Assembly: GCF_008831285.2 (NCBI RefSeq)
Contig: NC_045142.1
Coordinates: forward strand, 11,670,716 to 11,734,715
Origin: Nymphaea colorata
Taxonomy: Eukaryota > Streptophyta > Magnoliopsida > Nymphaeales > Nymphaeaceae
Length of the DNA: 64,000 nt
Direction of reading: 5' to 3'
Below the pieces are notes generated by a model. The model ran no database searches, was not told the origin of the DNA, and worked only from the letters and a program-made list of their open reading frames with translations. This document shows, one piece after another, positions 13,769-26,229 of this stretch. Position 1 is the stretch's first letter. The number at the start of each line of letters is the position of its first letter. A program made the position numbers and the translations under genes.

Positions 13769-14095
13769 CTAAGAGATGTCCCCTAGAGTCTCTAGCCATT
13801 GTACCCCCAATACCACATCGACACCACCAATGGGGAGTACTAAAAGATCGACCGTGAATGGCACCTTTTGCATGCATAGTAGGACGCCTTTGCATTTTTG
13901 TGTGCATACGAGTTTGGACCCATCTCCTACCATGACTGAGATTGGCTGTTGTTCTTCTAGTGGGCACCCAACTGCTTGAGCTGCCTCTTCACTAACAAAA
14001 TTGTGTGTAGCACCTGAGTCTAGGAGTACTACTACTTTATGCTTTCCAATCTTACCAACAACTCTCATGACATTCGGTCTGTCAAGGCATGACAT
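13769..14095 (-). pseudogene. Ty3 aspartic protease region
   Basis: The signature [15 protein letters not shown] is the active-site loop of a retrotransposon aspartic protease, which would cut the Gag-Pol polyprotein. The frame ends at TAG (13769-13771), probably from a tryptophan codon. It is shifted by one base relative to the gag frame upstream, with the shift near 14085-14110. [13 protein letters not shown] before the active site fits the usual protease start. Confidence 0.88.
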
Positions 14096-14226
14096 GTCCC
14101 TTCAATAGTCTCAAATGCACTTGTATCGGTCTTGGCCTCATTCGGACTAGGTGGATTTGTGTCTTGGCTAGACTCTTCTTCTTCTTCATCACTTTCATCA
14201 ATGACTTCAAAAACTTGAAGATTTTT

Positions 14227-15520
14227 TCACTTGTGAGTACGACTCCATGGTTCCTTACAATTGAAACATTGATTGTTTTTTATCATTTGTTCCCTCTCTT
14301 GCCTAGTTATGTCAGTGGTAGGCACTCGATCACGGTAGAGGGGTTTTTGTTCTTCTCTTTTGTAGGGAATAGGCTTTCTTGGTGGTAGCCCTTTGTACTT
14401 GGTTGGCTCGTTGCCCTTGTAGGGTTTTCGTAAGGCATTCTTGTGCCTATTTCTCTCTTCTACTGCTCGAGCCTCGGCGAAACATTCAACCAAATCGGTG
14501 CATTTTCTTCGTTGTACGTCTATCTTGACTTCCTCTTTGAGGCCGCCAATGTAGGCACCGATTAGTGACTTGGTGGTCTAATCAACCATGGATGAAAGAC
14601 TTTCAAATTTGCTTTGGTACTCTCGGACTGAGGACGTTTGTACCAAATCTTTAAGTTCTATGTCAAAGTCTGTGTAGGCTGAATCACCAAATCATGTTTG
14701 CAAACCCTCACTGAAATTTTCCCAAGTGATGTTGGGCTGATGGTGTTTGAACCAACGATACCACTTCATAGCTTCTCCATCGAAGTTGAGGATAGCTGTT
14801 GTAACCCATTCATTTTCCGGGACGCCATGGCAATCAAAATACTCTTCAACCTTGAAGAGCCAATCTTTTGCATCAATCCCTGTAAAACGTGGGAAATCAA
14901 TCTTAACGGCTGCGGTTCTTCTTCTTGGCTGAGTTTGGTTGTGTCTGCCTCTAAAGGGTTCCCCATCAACAAATACCATATCCTCATCTTCCTCACTTTC
15001 ATCTTTGCCCTGGTTCTTACTAAAATGTTGGTTTTGGGGCGCTTGTTGCTGGCTGCTAGAGCCGAACCTAAAATGGAAATCAGGCCCTTGTTGGTGTCCC
15101 TTGCTTCCTTGGCCTTCGGGTTGCCTGGTGCCATTATGGCCAAAGTGATCGAACTGGTTAAAACTGCTGGAAAAAGGTGGGACAAATTGGTTGTTCATTG
15201 GCGCCTTGCCTTTGTCCTGATTTGGGGTGGGGCCTTGTGTGGTTCGGTCAAATTGTTCCATTCTTTTCATCAAAGTGTTTTGGCCAGCAATCAAGGAGTT
15301 CATCATCTGCAGGTCCCATTCATCAAGTTTACTAAGGGACTTCTTGTACTCGTGTAGTTCATGACGCATTTGGTTCATGCTGGACTCAAGGGAGTTCACT
15401 CGGCCCTTGGTGTAAGGTTTCCATATCGAGTAAGTTGGATTCGACTTGTTCTTCTCGGCTGGAAGTCTCAACTTCTTGCTCAGGAGAATCATGGACAGTG
15501 GGTTTGGCCTTCTTCCCCAT
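14227..15520 (-). pseudogene. Ty3 gag (capsid and zinc knuckle), broken
   Basis: The best start is the ATG at 15518-15520 (MGKKAKPTVHD). A frameshift near 15400 moves reading into the 14692-15564 frame. That frame holds a Q-rich linker and the capsid-type block IDFPRFTGIDAKDWLFKVEE followed by MKWYRWFKHH. Stops are TGA 14692-14694 (likely from CGA), TAG 14578-14580 and TGA 14227-14229. The zinc knuckle CFNCKEPWSRTHK loses its last cysteine exactly at the 14227-14229 stop. Gag would package the element RNA. The acidic stretch after the knuckle (14100-14226) leads into the protease. Confidence 0.85.
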
Positions 15521-16345
15521 TGAAATTTCTTGCTCTTAGTCCTGTCGCAAGACTGACCAAACAATCAACGATCTGCTGCTACCGCTAACGACTGAAGAGG
15601 AAACCACTTGTAATTGGGCTGGTCGCTAGAAATTCTTCAGAAAATCAGTGCTGCTTGTAAATTCAATAACTTTACGTCCAGAACTCTAAAAATCCTGAAA
15701 CTTGGTTGAAAAATACTAGACACGCTAGGGAATCCAATCTAAGTCGATCTGCCTAGAAAGTCATGCCTGGACCTCGTTTGTCAAGCTCGTCGCTCGTTCT
15801 TCAGCCGTGCAGGAAACTTCCAGTGATAGGGGTCCACTCAAAAAATCATAACTTTTCAACCGTAACTCCAAAAATTCTGAAATTTTAACTGAAGATACAA
15901 GAGAAGTAGGTGCTTCCAACAAGCCCAAATTCGACCAATTCTGATGTCGGAGGTGACAGCGCCGGCCACCGGAATCCGGCATAGTTTCTGGTTCTTCAGA
16001 AACTGTAATACACAGGCTGCTGATTATGTAATTCGACCTTTGTTGTGCCAAAAGAACTCCGTTTCACACGAAATTTGGACAGAATGTGTCCGAAATATTT
16101 ATGAACAGGTGGGTAGGAAGCCCGCTCACAGATCACCAGAACTTTGCCTGACATACTTGTTTGATTGATCTGGACTGTTCTCACTTTTCTTCAGACGACT
16201 GCTATTCTAACACAACCTGCTATGAAATCTGAGTGTACACTCCCTAAACTCAACTGAAATCTGATATAACCTGCTGCCAAACTGCAAAATCCGCTGCTAC
16301 AATCTGAAAACCAAACTGAAATCTACCACTGGCTGCCGCAAGTGC

Positions 16346-16357
16346 GCTCTGATACCA
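16346..16357 (-). other. Primer-binding site (tRNA-iMet type)
   Basis: On the minus strand the bases read TGGTATCAGAGC, the classic complement of the 3' end of initiator methionine tRNA. It lies one base inside the 5' LTR, which is where minus-strand cDNA synthesis starts. About 0.8 kb of untranslated leader follows before gag. Confidence 0.92.
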
Positions 16358-16358
16358 C

Positions 16359-18830
16359 TCGTGGTAACCTAGACCCGGCTAGCGATTTCTACGCCCGAGA
16401 ATAGATCCCAAGTCCAGGATCAACTCGCGGGAGCCTAAAGTCCAAATTTAGGCAAACTATATTTACAAAACTTTTCCCGCCGGACAGCAACCCCGGCTTA
16501 ATAGTACCGTGGGTATAAGATACAAGTATGTTTTCCCTGACCCAAGTTTTCAATCCTATTACAAAACTGAGGGGATTAAGGCTTGTACAAACGAGAGTGA
16601 TACAGATTTAACTCTCACAACTCACTCATCATTCATTCACAAACCATTCATACAATCCCTAAGAACGGCCAGACCATGCCCTTTCCCTTTGGTGGTCTAG
16701 CTACTCGCAGCCGTGTCCTTGGCAAGGTGCCTTGGAGGGACCGCCGATAGTAGCAAACGGCTAGAGCCTGGCTTAGAAAGCAAATGCAACCAATAACCCC
16801 GTTCTATAGGATGTTTAGAAGTTACCTAGCCGATGAGAGATCGGCTTAAACAGCAATAGGATCCGAGAGAAAACCAGTGGCTCAGCCACTCTCAGATATC
16901 ACAGCAAGGAGGTGGAGTGGAGGCTAGACCCGCCTGGTCTAGGACGCCTGGTCTTCTAGTAAGATCTGGCCGAGAGTGATTGAGGATCTCAACAACAGAA
17001 GTGGATGGTATGTGGCTTGGGTAATGATGGAGTAGGGAGGTATTAAAATGGTCTAATGATGAAGGGGAGAGGTGGCAAGCTAGGAGTTAATCTCTTGACA
17101 TCATGGGTTGGCTTTAGGGACGGTTACAAGAAGAAAGGGAGGCCAACGGGTAGAGGAGGTGAAGGATGCGAGTGAAGGGGGTGAACCGTTGTGGCTGGGG
17201 TGTAATGATGAAGAGGACACTTGGCGAGGGATGAAATTAACTTACCTTTATGTGTGGCCAAGTGTGGAGCTCTTTAAAATGAGAAGCATTATGTAACACT
17301 TGAACTAATGAAGGGAAGCTGAAGGGAAAGAAGAGGAGTGAGTGCCCACGGGTTTGGACTCTTTAGCGCTATCCCCTTGAGTTTACCAAACCACCCTTTT
17401 CAAATAAGCCAATAATCAATTAGTCAATTAATGACCGTGCGCAAACTTGGAATTGGCGGAAAAGATTGGGCGCCGATCGGGTTTCGCCGAAGTTAGTGCA
17501 GCGTTGAGTACTTCCGGTGGGATAAATGGATTTCCGATCGTTGGCTAGAACTCACTCAGTTCTCATCCGAATTGGTTGAAACTTGGACAAATTGTAGCTA
17601 TGATCTGGGCGATCCTAACTGAGCCAACTAGAGAGTGAAAACTGCCTTGACCTTGCTCAGAATTGATCTGAAACTTCCTCCCAATTTGCTGTTCTATTCC
17701 TGCTATTCTGTGTATGATATTTCGCACGATTTGGGAAAGACGAGCAGGGAACAAATCTCCTTTCTCGACAGCAACTCAAGTACCATGCTGGATTGATTGC
17801 TGCTGTCGTGGACGAGTTTCCAAGGGGATTAACCTGTCAATTTAGCTGAAATCCTATTGGCTGTCTACCAATGGAATTTCGACGAGCTCTCTCGGTTTCT
17901 CACCTTCAAAATCAGTCCTCTAAGAGCTAGCGTCGATCCTCCTTTCCGGCGCTCTTTCTCACTGTCTTTAGCAGAGATCAAGGGGCCTACTAGGGACGAT
18001 TTCAACTAGTCCTCTGTTCTGCTCAACTAGAGCCACGAGTCGCTCTCCTCCAAGCCTTCCTGATTATCTTCTCCAGCCTCTAACTCCTTCTAGGGATGAA
18101 GAAGTTGCACCGTGAGAAGATGGCGATTCAGTCATGGAATTTTTGCGTAGAAAGAAGGTGCTCCAAGAGGATTTCCGATGGCCTCAAGGAACGTCTTCAA
18201 ACCTGTTTTGCTTCAACCAGAGCCATGGGTTGGAGCCTTGGGATTCCAGTCACCGGCGGTAAGACGATGAGAGGAAGAGAGAGGCGAGAGCCAATTTCAC
18301 ACGGAAACTTCAATTTTGATTCATAGATTGCATGATGAAAAAAGGCTTACAAAAGAGTTTAAGTACTTGAAATAAAACCGGTTCTTAACATGTGAACCGA
18401 GACACTTGCTGAAATGAAACGACTCAACTATAAAGCAAAAGCATAAAAGGAGACCGAGACGAGATGTCTCGAATGTTTAGTGAGTTTGGCCTCTCCCTCA
18501 CGGGTTCAGCCATATAACTTGCCTAAGTTTGGCTTTAGACTTGCCACACATGGACTGGGTCAGGACTAGACTCAGGGTTCGAACTCGCTATAGCCGGATC
18601 TAGGTCTAGTTCCCGTGCCTGCTCCACCTTGAAGTCTTCAGCCCGCTGCCCGCGCTCCGCTGATGATGCTCCGCCCACACCGCCCGCTGCATCAACCTCA
18701 AGTTCTATGTTAGCCTCCCTTAGCTCATCTATGCTTTTCATCCTGCTGGCCGATGGCGCTTGACTCGTCTTGGCCTTGCTTGGCCGTGCTGGCCCTGGTT
18801 CTTGGCCTCCTGGTGGGAAGGTCTGCATCA
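16359..18830 (-). repeat. 5' LTR of the Ty3/Gypsy element
   Basis: Nearly identical to 8249-10765 apart from scattered substitutions and two clear indels. The inner end reads TCGTGGTAACC on the plus strand against TGGTGGTAACC in the other LTR, so its terminal TG has mutated. The outer end is CTGCATCA followed by the CTACA target duplication. Confidence 0.92.
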
Positions 18831-18835
18831 CTACA

Positions 18836-21800
18836 TTTGCTGAGAAAACTGGTAAAGCTTCATGTCATGACCTTGCTAGAAACAATAACTTTTTCAAAAT
18901 AAATTGCTATAATTTGGATGAACCAATGTGAATAAAAATTAGTTTTATAGTTGAAACATTGCATGTATTTATTAAGTACACATGAATCAATTACATTCTT
19001 ATGATGATATTTCAACCAAGATGACATTCGATCCCAATTAATTCATTTTCGGTATATATGCTTATGTGTATCCGTATTTATTGATGAGCCTATAAAATCC
19101 ATGCTCAAACAAAAAGCCTTCTTTACTTTGCTCACTAATGTGCACCAAAGAAAAGCAAAGTTTGGCTTGCCATGCCCCTTTGGCAATAATCAATGAGCAT
19201 TTTGTATGTTGATATGCTATTTGATTCATTTCCCTTTCTTATTCTATTAGCAGTTAGCTTTAAAAATAAGATAACTTTCCTCCAAATGTTTATAGGCTCT
19301 TACAGTTGTGACACCTACCAAAGCTATTCACAGACCCAAGGGGGTTGGTACACTAGGAGTCCAGGACGATACTACTTTATGTGAGATAGTCACTATCAAT
19401 CTTTCATACCATTAGCCTTTATAGAAGACAAAGTTTAGCAGAACCTCTTTTTAATAACTAGAACTATGTTCTCTAGTCTCCGTACTTAAAGTTACTTGGG
19501 GATGATCACAAGCAATGATTTTGCAATGTCCCCTTCATCGAGGATATCAGTGGAGGTTTCCTGTGTACTCAGTGATTCTTGTTTATGATCTCGTCCTATA
19601 CCAAGGGAGTTACAAGGATGCTTTCAAAACAAGAATGGTGAACTTTTTCAAAATTTTTGTTTCTTATATTATTCCACAACCTAGATGAAGTTGATTGTCA
19701 GGAATTATGACTATAAATTCTAAATCCAGTCTCTTTGACTTGTGCTGGATTAGTTGGGTTACTTCTTTGGGAATTATGCAACTTTTATGGATGGATAATT
19801 CTTTGGAATTGCTTTAGTAATCTTGAGCTCTTACAGTTTAGAAGTACGGAGGCAACTGAAATCTTGTCTGACATTTATTTGAGGACAGTAGTGCATCTTT
19901 CGTTTTGATAAGCATTTACAAAAATCTTTTCATATCTTTTGTTCAGAATGAAAACTATTTAGTGTATATCTAATCATACCTTTCCATTAGTTATGCAATC
20001 AACTCATGATATATTTTGTAAGAAACCAAATACTAGAATGAATCTGCTGGAAGTTTAATTTAAAAGAAAGGATAGGCAGTCTAAGCTCTATACTACACAA
20101 AAAACCATGCATTCTTGAAAGCTATTAAAGGTCCATAACAGATGGAAATAAGTATTATACAAAGTAAGAAATATGCGTTATAACAACATTAGATGGGGCT
20201 CAGGTTGACCTATGAAGTGGAACTTTCATTAAAACAGTAGCATTATGCATTGTAGAGCAATGTAACTGCATTCATGGTGCTGCTTAAATGGCTGTCTAAG
20301 TGCTATCTTCTTTTGATAAATTAGAACCCAAAAAATATTTTTAACACCTGACATGGTTTAATGATCTTATCATAGCCATAAGTGTTCCACTTCAGCCTAC
20401 AGTAGGAATATCTATTATTGAAAGTCTATAATTATCCATTTTCTAAACTTTTAAATATATTAAAAGGAGTATAAGAAATGTACGTATATATGGTTGTAAA
20501 TTGCCTTTTGAAAATGGCTTATCTCCAACAACTAACTAATGATCTCTGATCGTGACAAATAGCAGGATAAATTATTCACAAAAATTAAAAAGGGATAGAA
20601 TGAAATATTAGAACCACAAAAGATTATCCAAATAGACATGTGTCAATTATGATGTCTTGGCAAATGAATCTAATCAACAAAAAAAGTCCATGATTAAGTG
20701 GTTTTTGTCTAATTTTGGAGATGAAATGTACCATCATAATCTTGCCAATCGAAAATAGTTCTTTGAGTTTGAACAAAAAATTACAATAGAAAGGTAATGC
20801 CAGATATGTAGCTTCATCCCATGCAATATGTAGTGTTAGGATTTCCCACCTCAAATCAGAACCTCCCTATGACTTTGTTTAATATCTAGCATATGAGAAC
20901 AAAAAATAGTTTGTTTAGAGGAAAATTTTATATTGCCCATCTATCCGAGTCTGAAAAAGAAAATTGTTAGGCACCACAACCTGCTAATGAAAGTAGCATA
21001 TTGCTACTTGTAATCAGGGCATAAATCTAACAGATGGTTTACTGCAAAGTGACATGTCATGCAATTAGTAAATAAGGCATCATTATTTTTTTTTAACACA
21101 AAAATCTCAATAACAATCATCAACTCAGAGACATGATCAGTCTTATAGAAACTAAGGTCAATGATATAAGCAAAACAAACTTAGCAATACTCTTCTCTCT
21201 CTTGTAGCTTCATGATTATCAAGGCTGAGAAAGCATGAAAGGGAAATCATATAAATATGATAGTACATATTGACATCTTTCTGGAGCTTAAAGTCATATA
21301 GAGAAGAAAGCATTTGAATGGTCAACTAATGAATAAAAGTCAGAAACAAGTTGGAAGGATGATGAAGTAATACAACATGTTGTATCAAGAAATCATATCA
21401 ATGTGACACAAAACAATTAAAAGTGGTCTACCCACACAAGAGTTTCAAATTGTGCAACTAACTTATAAAATTGCAATTTTATTTTGATGATCTCATGAAT
21501 GAAAAATATGACAAGGAATAGGATTGCCAAATGATCCAATATATCATCAAGTAAACTATAACTAGACTCAAATGAAACTAAATCAGTGCTAAAAGTTTAA
21601 CTACTTGGGAGTTATTTACATCTCATGATTCGTTTGAAATGATTGTGTTGCATTACATTTTCATCTATCCAAAATTACAAAGTTACACAAATTTGTGATA
21701 TATGAGATAAAAAAGGATCTCATGTACAAGTAGGTATATGTAATATGCATATGCCTCTTCTACTAAACCAAACTAGTGCAAGGCCATTCAAAAATACAGA

Positions 21801-22560
21801 ACAAAATTTCTCATACTAGTATGTGAACACAATTTGTCAAGCAAAAGAACAATAGCAAAAGATGGATTATAAGAAGGAAAGTTGAGTATCATTGGAAGGC
21901 CTGACAGGCTATGGCTAAGGATATGTAATCTTTTCATAAACTCACTACATAAATACTTACAATGTTTATATTAAAAATATTAAATAAATTGTAAATAAAC
22001 ACATACAAACGACATAGTGTCACTAATATTTATTCCTTTGACTATCTTTTAAGCTGTTTGAAAAGAACTTAGCTTAACATTGATCCAATTATAGCTTTCA
22101 TGAAGCCCATCAGAAATAATGGCTTGCAATAACTGGTTGAATCAAATTTCCATGTCACTACATTATTTTGAGAAGATATTTCTCCCAATTTTTTTCTACA
22201 TCATGCACCATTTACATATTCATTTCTCAAATGAGGTTAGTTTGGGTGGACTACTCTAATATCATTGGATGTGAGCAATAATTGCTATTTAGTACAATTA
22301 TATATTTCTTGTTGGAAGAATTAATCTGCATATTGTTTTTCTTTTTTTAAGTACTTGTTGAATGTTCAAAAGTTTTATACATAATAAATATTAACTAGAA
22401 GGTGGTGTTTGTCTAATCTTTGATTGCAAATGAGTGAATAAGGTGTCATTTGCTTTCAATTTAAATGAAATTCGCAGCATGTAAATCGTGTGCCAATTTG
22501 TTAAACCAATTGCATGAATCCATATAATGATTTCTTGAGAAAACATACCTCGCTCTCCGT
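18836..22560. other. No recognisable gene; AT-rich DNA
   Basis: Every frame is broken and no domain, repeat boundary or RNA gene could be recognised. Open frames (for example 19193-19384 and 20624-20854) are short and have no family resemblance. Confidence 0.55.
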
Positions 22561-22565
22561 CTTGT

Positions 22566-22930
22566 GATTGTTTCCTGGTGGAAGGTCCACATAGATATCT
22601 TGATTGCAGTCATCATATAAACAGGTGTTGCTTAAAAAGGCATTGCTAATGTCAAGTTGGTATATACTTCATGCTCGGATAGTTGTATGATAAAGGAGAC
22701 GTTGCATAGTAACCAATTTGGCAATGGATGTGAAGGTTTCATGGAACTCAAATAATTCAACTTGTGGGTATCCTTTTAGCAACGAGGTGAGATCTATGAA
22801 TTTAATAGAGCCATCAATATGTCACACAATGTATACCCATTTGAACTGATAGACCTTCCCTAGGTGGTAAATTAAGTCATTTGAACTGATAGACCTTCCC
22901 TAGGTGGTAAATTAACCATCTCCCAGATGC
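22566..22930 (-). pseudogene. Ty1/Copia reverse transcriptase fragment
   Basis: Minus-strand reading gives LLKGYPQVELFEFHETFTSI, then AKLVTMQRLLY, one stop, then YQLDISNAFL and DIYVDLPPGN. These are the ordered Copia RT blocks (KGY, the AKLVT block, the LDV-NAFL block, YM-PPG). A 40 bp segment is tandemly repeated at 22838-22877 and 22878-22917, upstream of the KGY block. No LTR can be assigned. Confidence 0.82.
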
Positions 22931-23850
22931 CATTGTGTAACATCCAACTCCTTATTGCCAAAATCAGATTATGAGTTATTGTTTTAGCCCTAGAAGTTCT
23001 TGAACCTTACTATGTTCATGTATGAGTATTGCAAAGACATAATATCAAAATTAAGAGCTAATAATACCTATAGAAAGTACTCGACTTAGTTTCGATCATG
23101 TTTCAAACTGGACAGAAAAATGGATGTACGATAGTTACAAAACTTGTAGTTAAACTAGGAGACTATAACAAACCAAGGCCTAGTGAGTCTTAGGTAGTCT
23201 TTTCATTGATCGGAGGCATACTTGTTACTACCAACCATAACCCAGGGGAGATTAGTATTTGAATAATCTAATAGTAAATTATGCTAATCATGTTTAAGCT
23301 TAGTCAATGATAGTTTAAGAGCCTAAACACCTAATTAGAGAAGTATGGAGCTCCTAAGCTAGAATTAAGCACTAAGCTAAACCAGAATCAAAATTAATGT
23401 ACTTAAATCTATCGAAATTCTATAAACTTCTCTTATTATCTAATTAACTTTTACCACTCCATAATAAAATATTCTAAAATCTATTAAAATATTACAAAAG
23501 ATAATATTTTAGTATTTATAGGGCTGCCGCCTCCTTTTGGGCAGTAATTTGGAGGAGAAAGAGAGAAAAAAAGGAGAAACAGGAAAAAGGGAGAGAGAAA
23601 GAGATGGAGCAGAGAGCAAAACGAGGGGAGAGAAAAATTTATCCACAGTGAAACCTTGCCAAATCCACCCGCACGTACACCATAATCATTTGGAATAGCA
23701 ATTTTGCAGAAATAAAAGATACGAAGGAAATTATTTCAATTGCTTTGATTGAACATAAATTTCTACCAAGGGAATTACTCACACCACATTAGAAGAGAGC
23801 TTACTTTTTAGGTTAAAGTCCACACTAAATGTATTTTTTAGATTTAGAAA
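22931..23850. other. Non-coding; possible LTR start and purine-rich stretch
   Basis: TGTAACATCCAACTCC from 22935 resembles the start of many plant Ty3 LTRs, but no matching end or target duplication was found. At 23550-23640 lies a purine-rich run with GAGAGAAA repeats. No gene is seen. Confidence 0.35.
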
Positions 23851-23990
23851 GAATTGTAAGGTCAGTAGAAAATACAGGGGTCCATTTGAAGTGCTTGGGA
23901 AAGTAGATAATGCAACATGCATTATCACTTTACCTCTATAGTTTCCTTATGTGTATGATGTGTTGCAGAGGTTCGAGGAATAGAAACCTG
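23850..23990 (+). pseudogene. Possible Ty3 integrase C-terminal fragment
   Basis: Plus-strand reading gives KYRGPFEVLGKVDNATCIIT followed by LPL and a stop. This resembles the Y-x-GPF-x-VL block near the end of plant Ty3 integrases. It is only about 45 residues. The paralogous block near 58870 lacks these bases, so it may be an insertion or a lost segment. Confidence 0.4.
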
Positions 23991-24124
23991 TAAACTGGGT
24001 CTACAATGGATGAAGTCTCCTACTGCACGATGTACTACATGTGTCTCATATTCTATGAAACTTTATTTCAGTTTCTGTTTTACTAACTTTTGGCTATATA
24101 CTTGTTTTTTAAGACAATTCTGTT

Positions 24125-24442
24125 GTGATACTATTTAAAAAGTCAGTGATATGTTTTGACATTTTATCGAGTGGTTTCTTTGTGTTGGATGTTGTTTTTA
24201 ATTCTTATTACATGAATGGTGGATGTTTTAATATGCACGTAAATGTGGATGCTTTAACTTGGGATATTCGTCTGAAGCATATTGAACAAGAGAGAAGAGG
24301 CAGATTCCCATGTGAAGGATTACTAGGGTCCCTTACGAAAACTGATATGTCTGTTTGTGAACATTGCTTAGTGGAAAAGACAATGAGGAAATTGTTTGGT
24401 AGGACAATTAGCCCAACATGTTTTAAGAACCTGGAGAGCTAA
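24125..24442 (+). pseudogene. Ty1/Copia pre-integrase fragment
   Basis: The 105-codon frame includes DALTWDIRLKHIEQERRGRF, GLLGSLTKTDMSVCEHC and EKTMRKLFGRT. This is the Copia pre-integrase zinc region (W-H-x-R-L-G-H-I...G-L-L...C-x-x-C), with the LGH written LKH. It lies in a block repeated at 58800-60300, where the homologous frame stops earlier. Only this piece of the polyprotein is recognisable. Confidence 0.78.
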
Positions 24443-25230
24443 CAAGCAAAATTTGTGTGTATGGTTCATTTTGTGAAGTATTGCACATTAGTTTCAAATA
24501 GTTTAAAGTCCACTTTCCATTGAAATGCTCTAACAATGCCATATATGATCATGCGCCATGGATTATGAAATAGTGAACTGCATTACTATATTATGTTATT
24601 TACTTCATGGTTATGAACCTTGAAGTGGGTTGGTTATTGGCAACTAATAGATTTAGTCCATATTCCATTTGCTATTTTCAGGTGGTCGAATTAATCCACT
24701 TCATGAAATAATAGACTACTGCTAATCCATGAGTTTATGGCATGTGTATTTTGGTTTAGATATTGAACTAATTAAGAGGATTTTGGGACCTAAAGTCATA
24801 TTTCGTTTTGCAAACATATTCCTAAATTAACATACTTGTTGAATGCGTATGGCATTGGAGAATTCTAGATGATGCCCGTGAGGACTCCTCATTTAAGTAG
24901 CTTCATAATTTCTATATATGATAGTATATTAGAGCAATTATAGATTTACCAATTTATTTGCACAAACACATGCTTATAGTGGAGCAGATTATGTCTACAC
25001 TTTGCTTAACATGTACATTTTTTGGCTTAGGAAATTCAGAAACTATAGTAGTCCAAATAAAAGAATTTTGAGTTTGTAATATAACTCATCCAAAAATTTA
25101 AAAAAGAAATTCTCTTAAAATTTCCTTTCTTATGTATCCCCTCCATATTCTATTCTTTTGGCTGGCTAGGTTATTAAAGCAGAACTTTAGTTAATAATAT
25201 GATTATTTTGTCTCTTGTCATTTCTAAGAA

Positions 25231-25470
25231 GATTGGCACAACAGTTGAGGCTATGGGTGGGCCCAGGTTTCGGGTATCGGGCCTGGGCACAAGCCATAGT
25301 TTCAGACATCGGTCCGGCTCGGACCCCGTTCCTACTGGGCCGGTCCGGACCCGGTTCTTACCGGGCTGGGCCGGCCCGATACCCACCCTTAGTTGGGGCA
25401 GAAGTTGGTAGACGACTAGTTCTCATTTCGAATCCTCAGGTCATTGACGTCTTGTACGGCAAAAAAAAAT
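25231..25470 (+). mobile_element. SINE-like repeat split by a hAT-type element (copy 1)
   Basis: The intact form of this repeat (see 31694-31782) has a tRNA-like A-box region (TTGGCACAACAGTTGGGGC), a B-box region (TTTCGAATCC) and a poly(A) tail after GTACGGC. Here the two halves are 25231-25250 and 25391-25470, separated by the 140 bp insertion at 25251-25390. The four copies in the window sit at paralogous positions and spread with the segmental duplication. Confidence 0.5.
25251..25390. mobile_element. Small hAT-type non-autonomous element
   Basis: A 140 bp GC-rich insert starts CTATGGGTGGGC and ends GATACCCACCCTT, so its ends are inverted repeats around GGGTGGG. It is flanked by 8 bp duplications, AGTTGAGG (25243-25250) and AGTTGGGG (25391-25398), matching 7 of 8. 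An 8 bp duplication is the hAT signature. The uninterrupted site is visible at 31694. Confidence 0.75.
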
Positions 25471-25501
25471 GGTTACATATATGAAAATTGAAGCATAACA
25501 G

Positions 25502-25537
25502 TAGGCCTGGGCATCGGGCCGGGCCGCCATCGGGTAC
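25502..25537. mobile_element. Left-end stub of a hAT-type element
   Basis: Starts TAGGCCTGGGCATCGGGCC after the flank CATAACAG, exactly as the full element at 38932-39663 does. It stops after CGGGTAC and continues directly into reductase intron 2 sequence. This marks the deletion that removed the 5' half of gene copy A. Confidence 0.78.
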
Positions 25538-26128
25538 AAGCTTATATTTTGGTGATATGACATAAACAAGCTTAAGCTTGAATCTCATTTATTTAGTCGT
25601 TTGCTAAAAAATCAAAGCTTAAGTGTGTTTTCCTTATTCCATTAAAACTTGAGTGTGGGTTTATCAACATTCTTTTTATCTTTTATTTTTTTATTAATTT
25701 TTTTTTAAGATTTGCAATAAATTAAATAGTTTTTTCTTTTTTGAATCACCTGATCACAAGTCTTATAAGCCCTTACAGGGCATTTTAAAAGGGGCGTCAA
25801 TTGATAGATTATTCAAACGTCTTTTTAAAGTGCAGTTCTTGTGTGCCCAGTTTAATTTGGGCAACTAAACAGGATTTGCTTTTAAAAAGTATTATTACAG
25901 CCAGTTGTATATGCTTTCATTACGTATATATGAAATGAACATTAAGGAAGAAAAAACTGCCGAACTTTCATTAACTTTTTTAACTGGCAAAAGAAGCATC
26001 AATTTTGCTCTGCATTGACATAACGGGTGAGTTGCAATGTGTTATGAGATACATTCAGACAATGAAATGGAAAAATATATAAAACATGTAGTTGTTGTAG
26101 TTATTTTACAAGGCCCTGAAGGGACTAT

Positions 26129-26131
<3 letters not shown>

Positions 26132-26178
<47 letters not shown>
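26132..26178. repeat. (CT)n microsatellite in copy A intron 2
   Basis: A pure CT run of about 23 repeats. The paralogous spot in copy C (about 45098-45133) is a shorter, interrupted CT run. Confidence 0.95.
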
Positions 26179-26180
<2 letters not shown>

Positions 26181-26229
26181 GGCTTGCTTGTTTTTCCACA
26201 AAAAAACGGAATCAAGTATCACCTAGAAC

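Larger units (their letters stand above)
8249..18830 (-). mobile_element. Full-length Ty3/Gypsy LTR retrotransposon, decayed
   Basis: Two long direct repeats (8249-10765 and 16359-18830) flank a gag-protease-RT-RNase H-integrase order read on the minus strand. The same 5 bp, CTACA, sits outside both ends (8244-8248 and 18831-18835), as expected for an integrase target-site duplication. A primer-binding site lies inside the right LTR and a polypurine tract inside the left LTR, so the right LTR is 5' and the left is 3'. Internal coding DNA has at least eight in-frame stops and at least two frameshifts, so the copy cannot make its own proteins. The chromodomain-like tail and long LTRs suggest a chromovirus, perhaps the Tekay/Del clade; the clade is inference. 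Confidence 0.93.
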
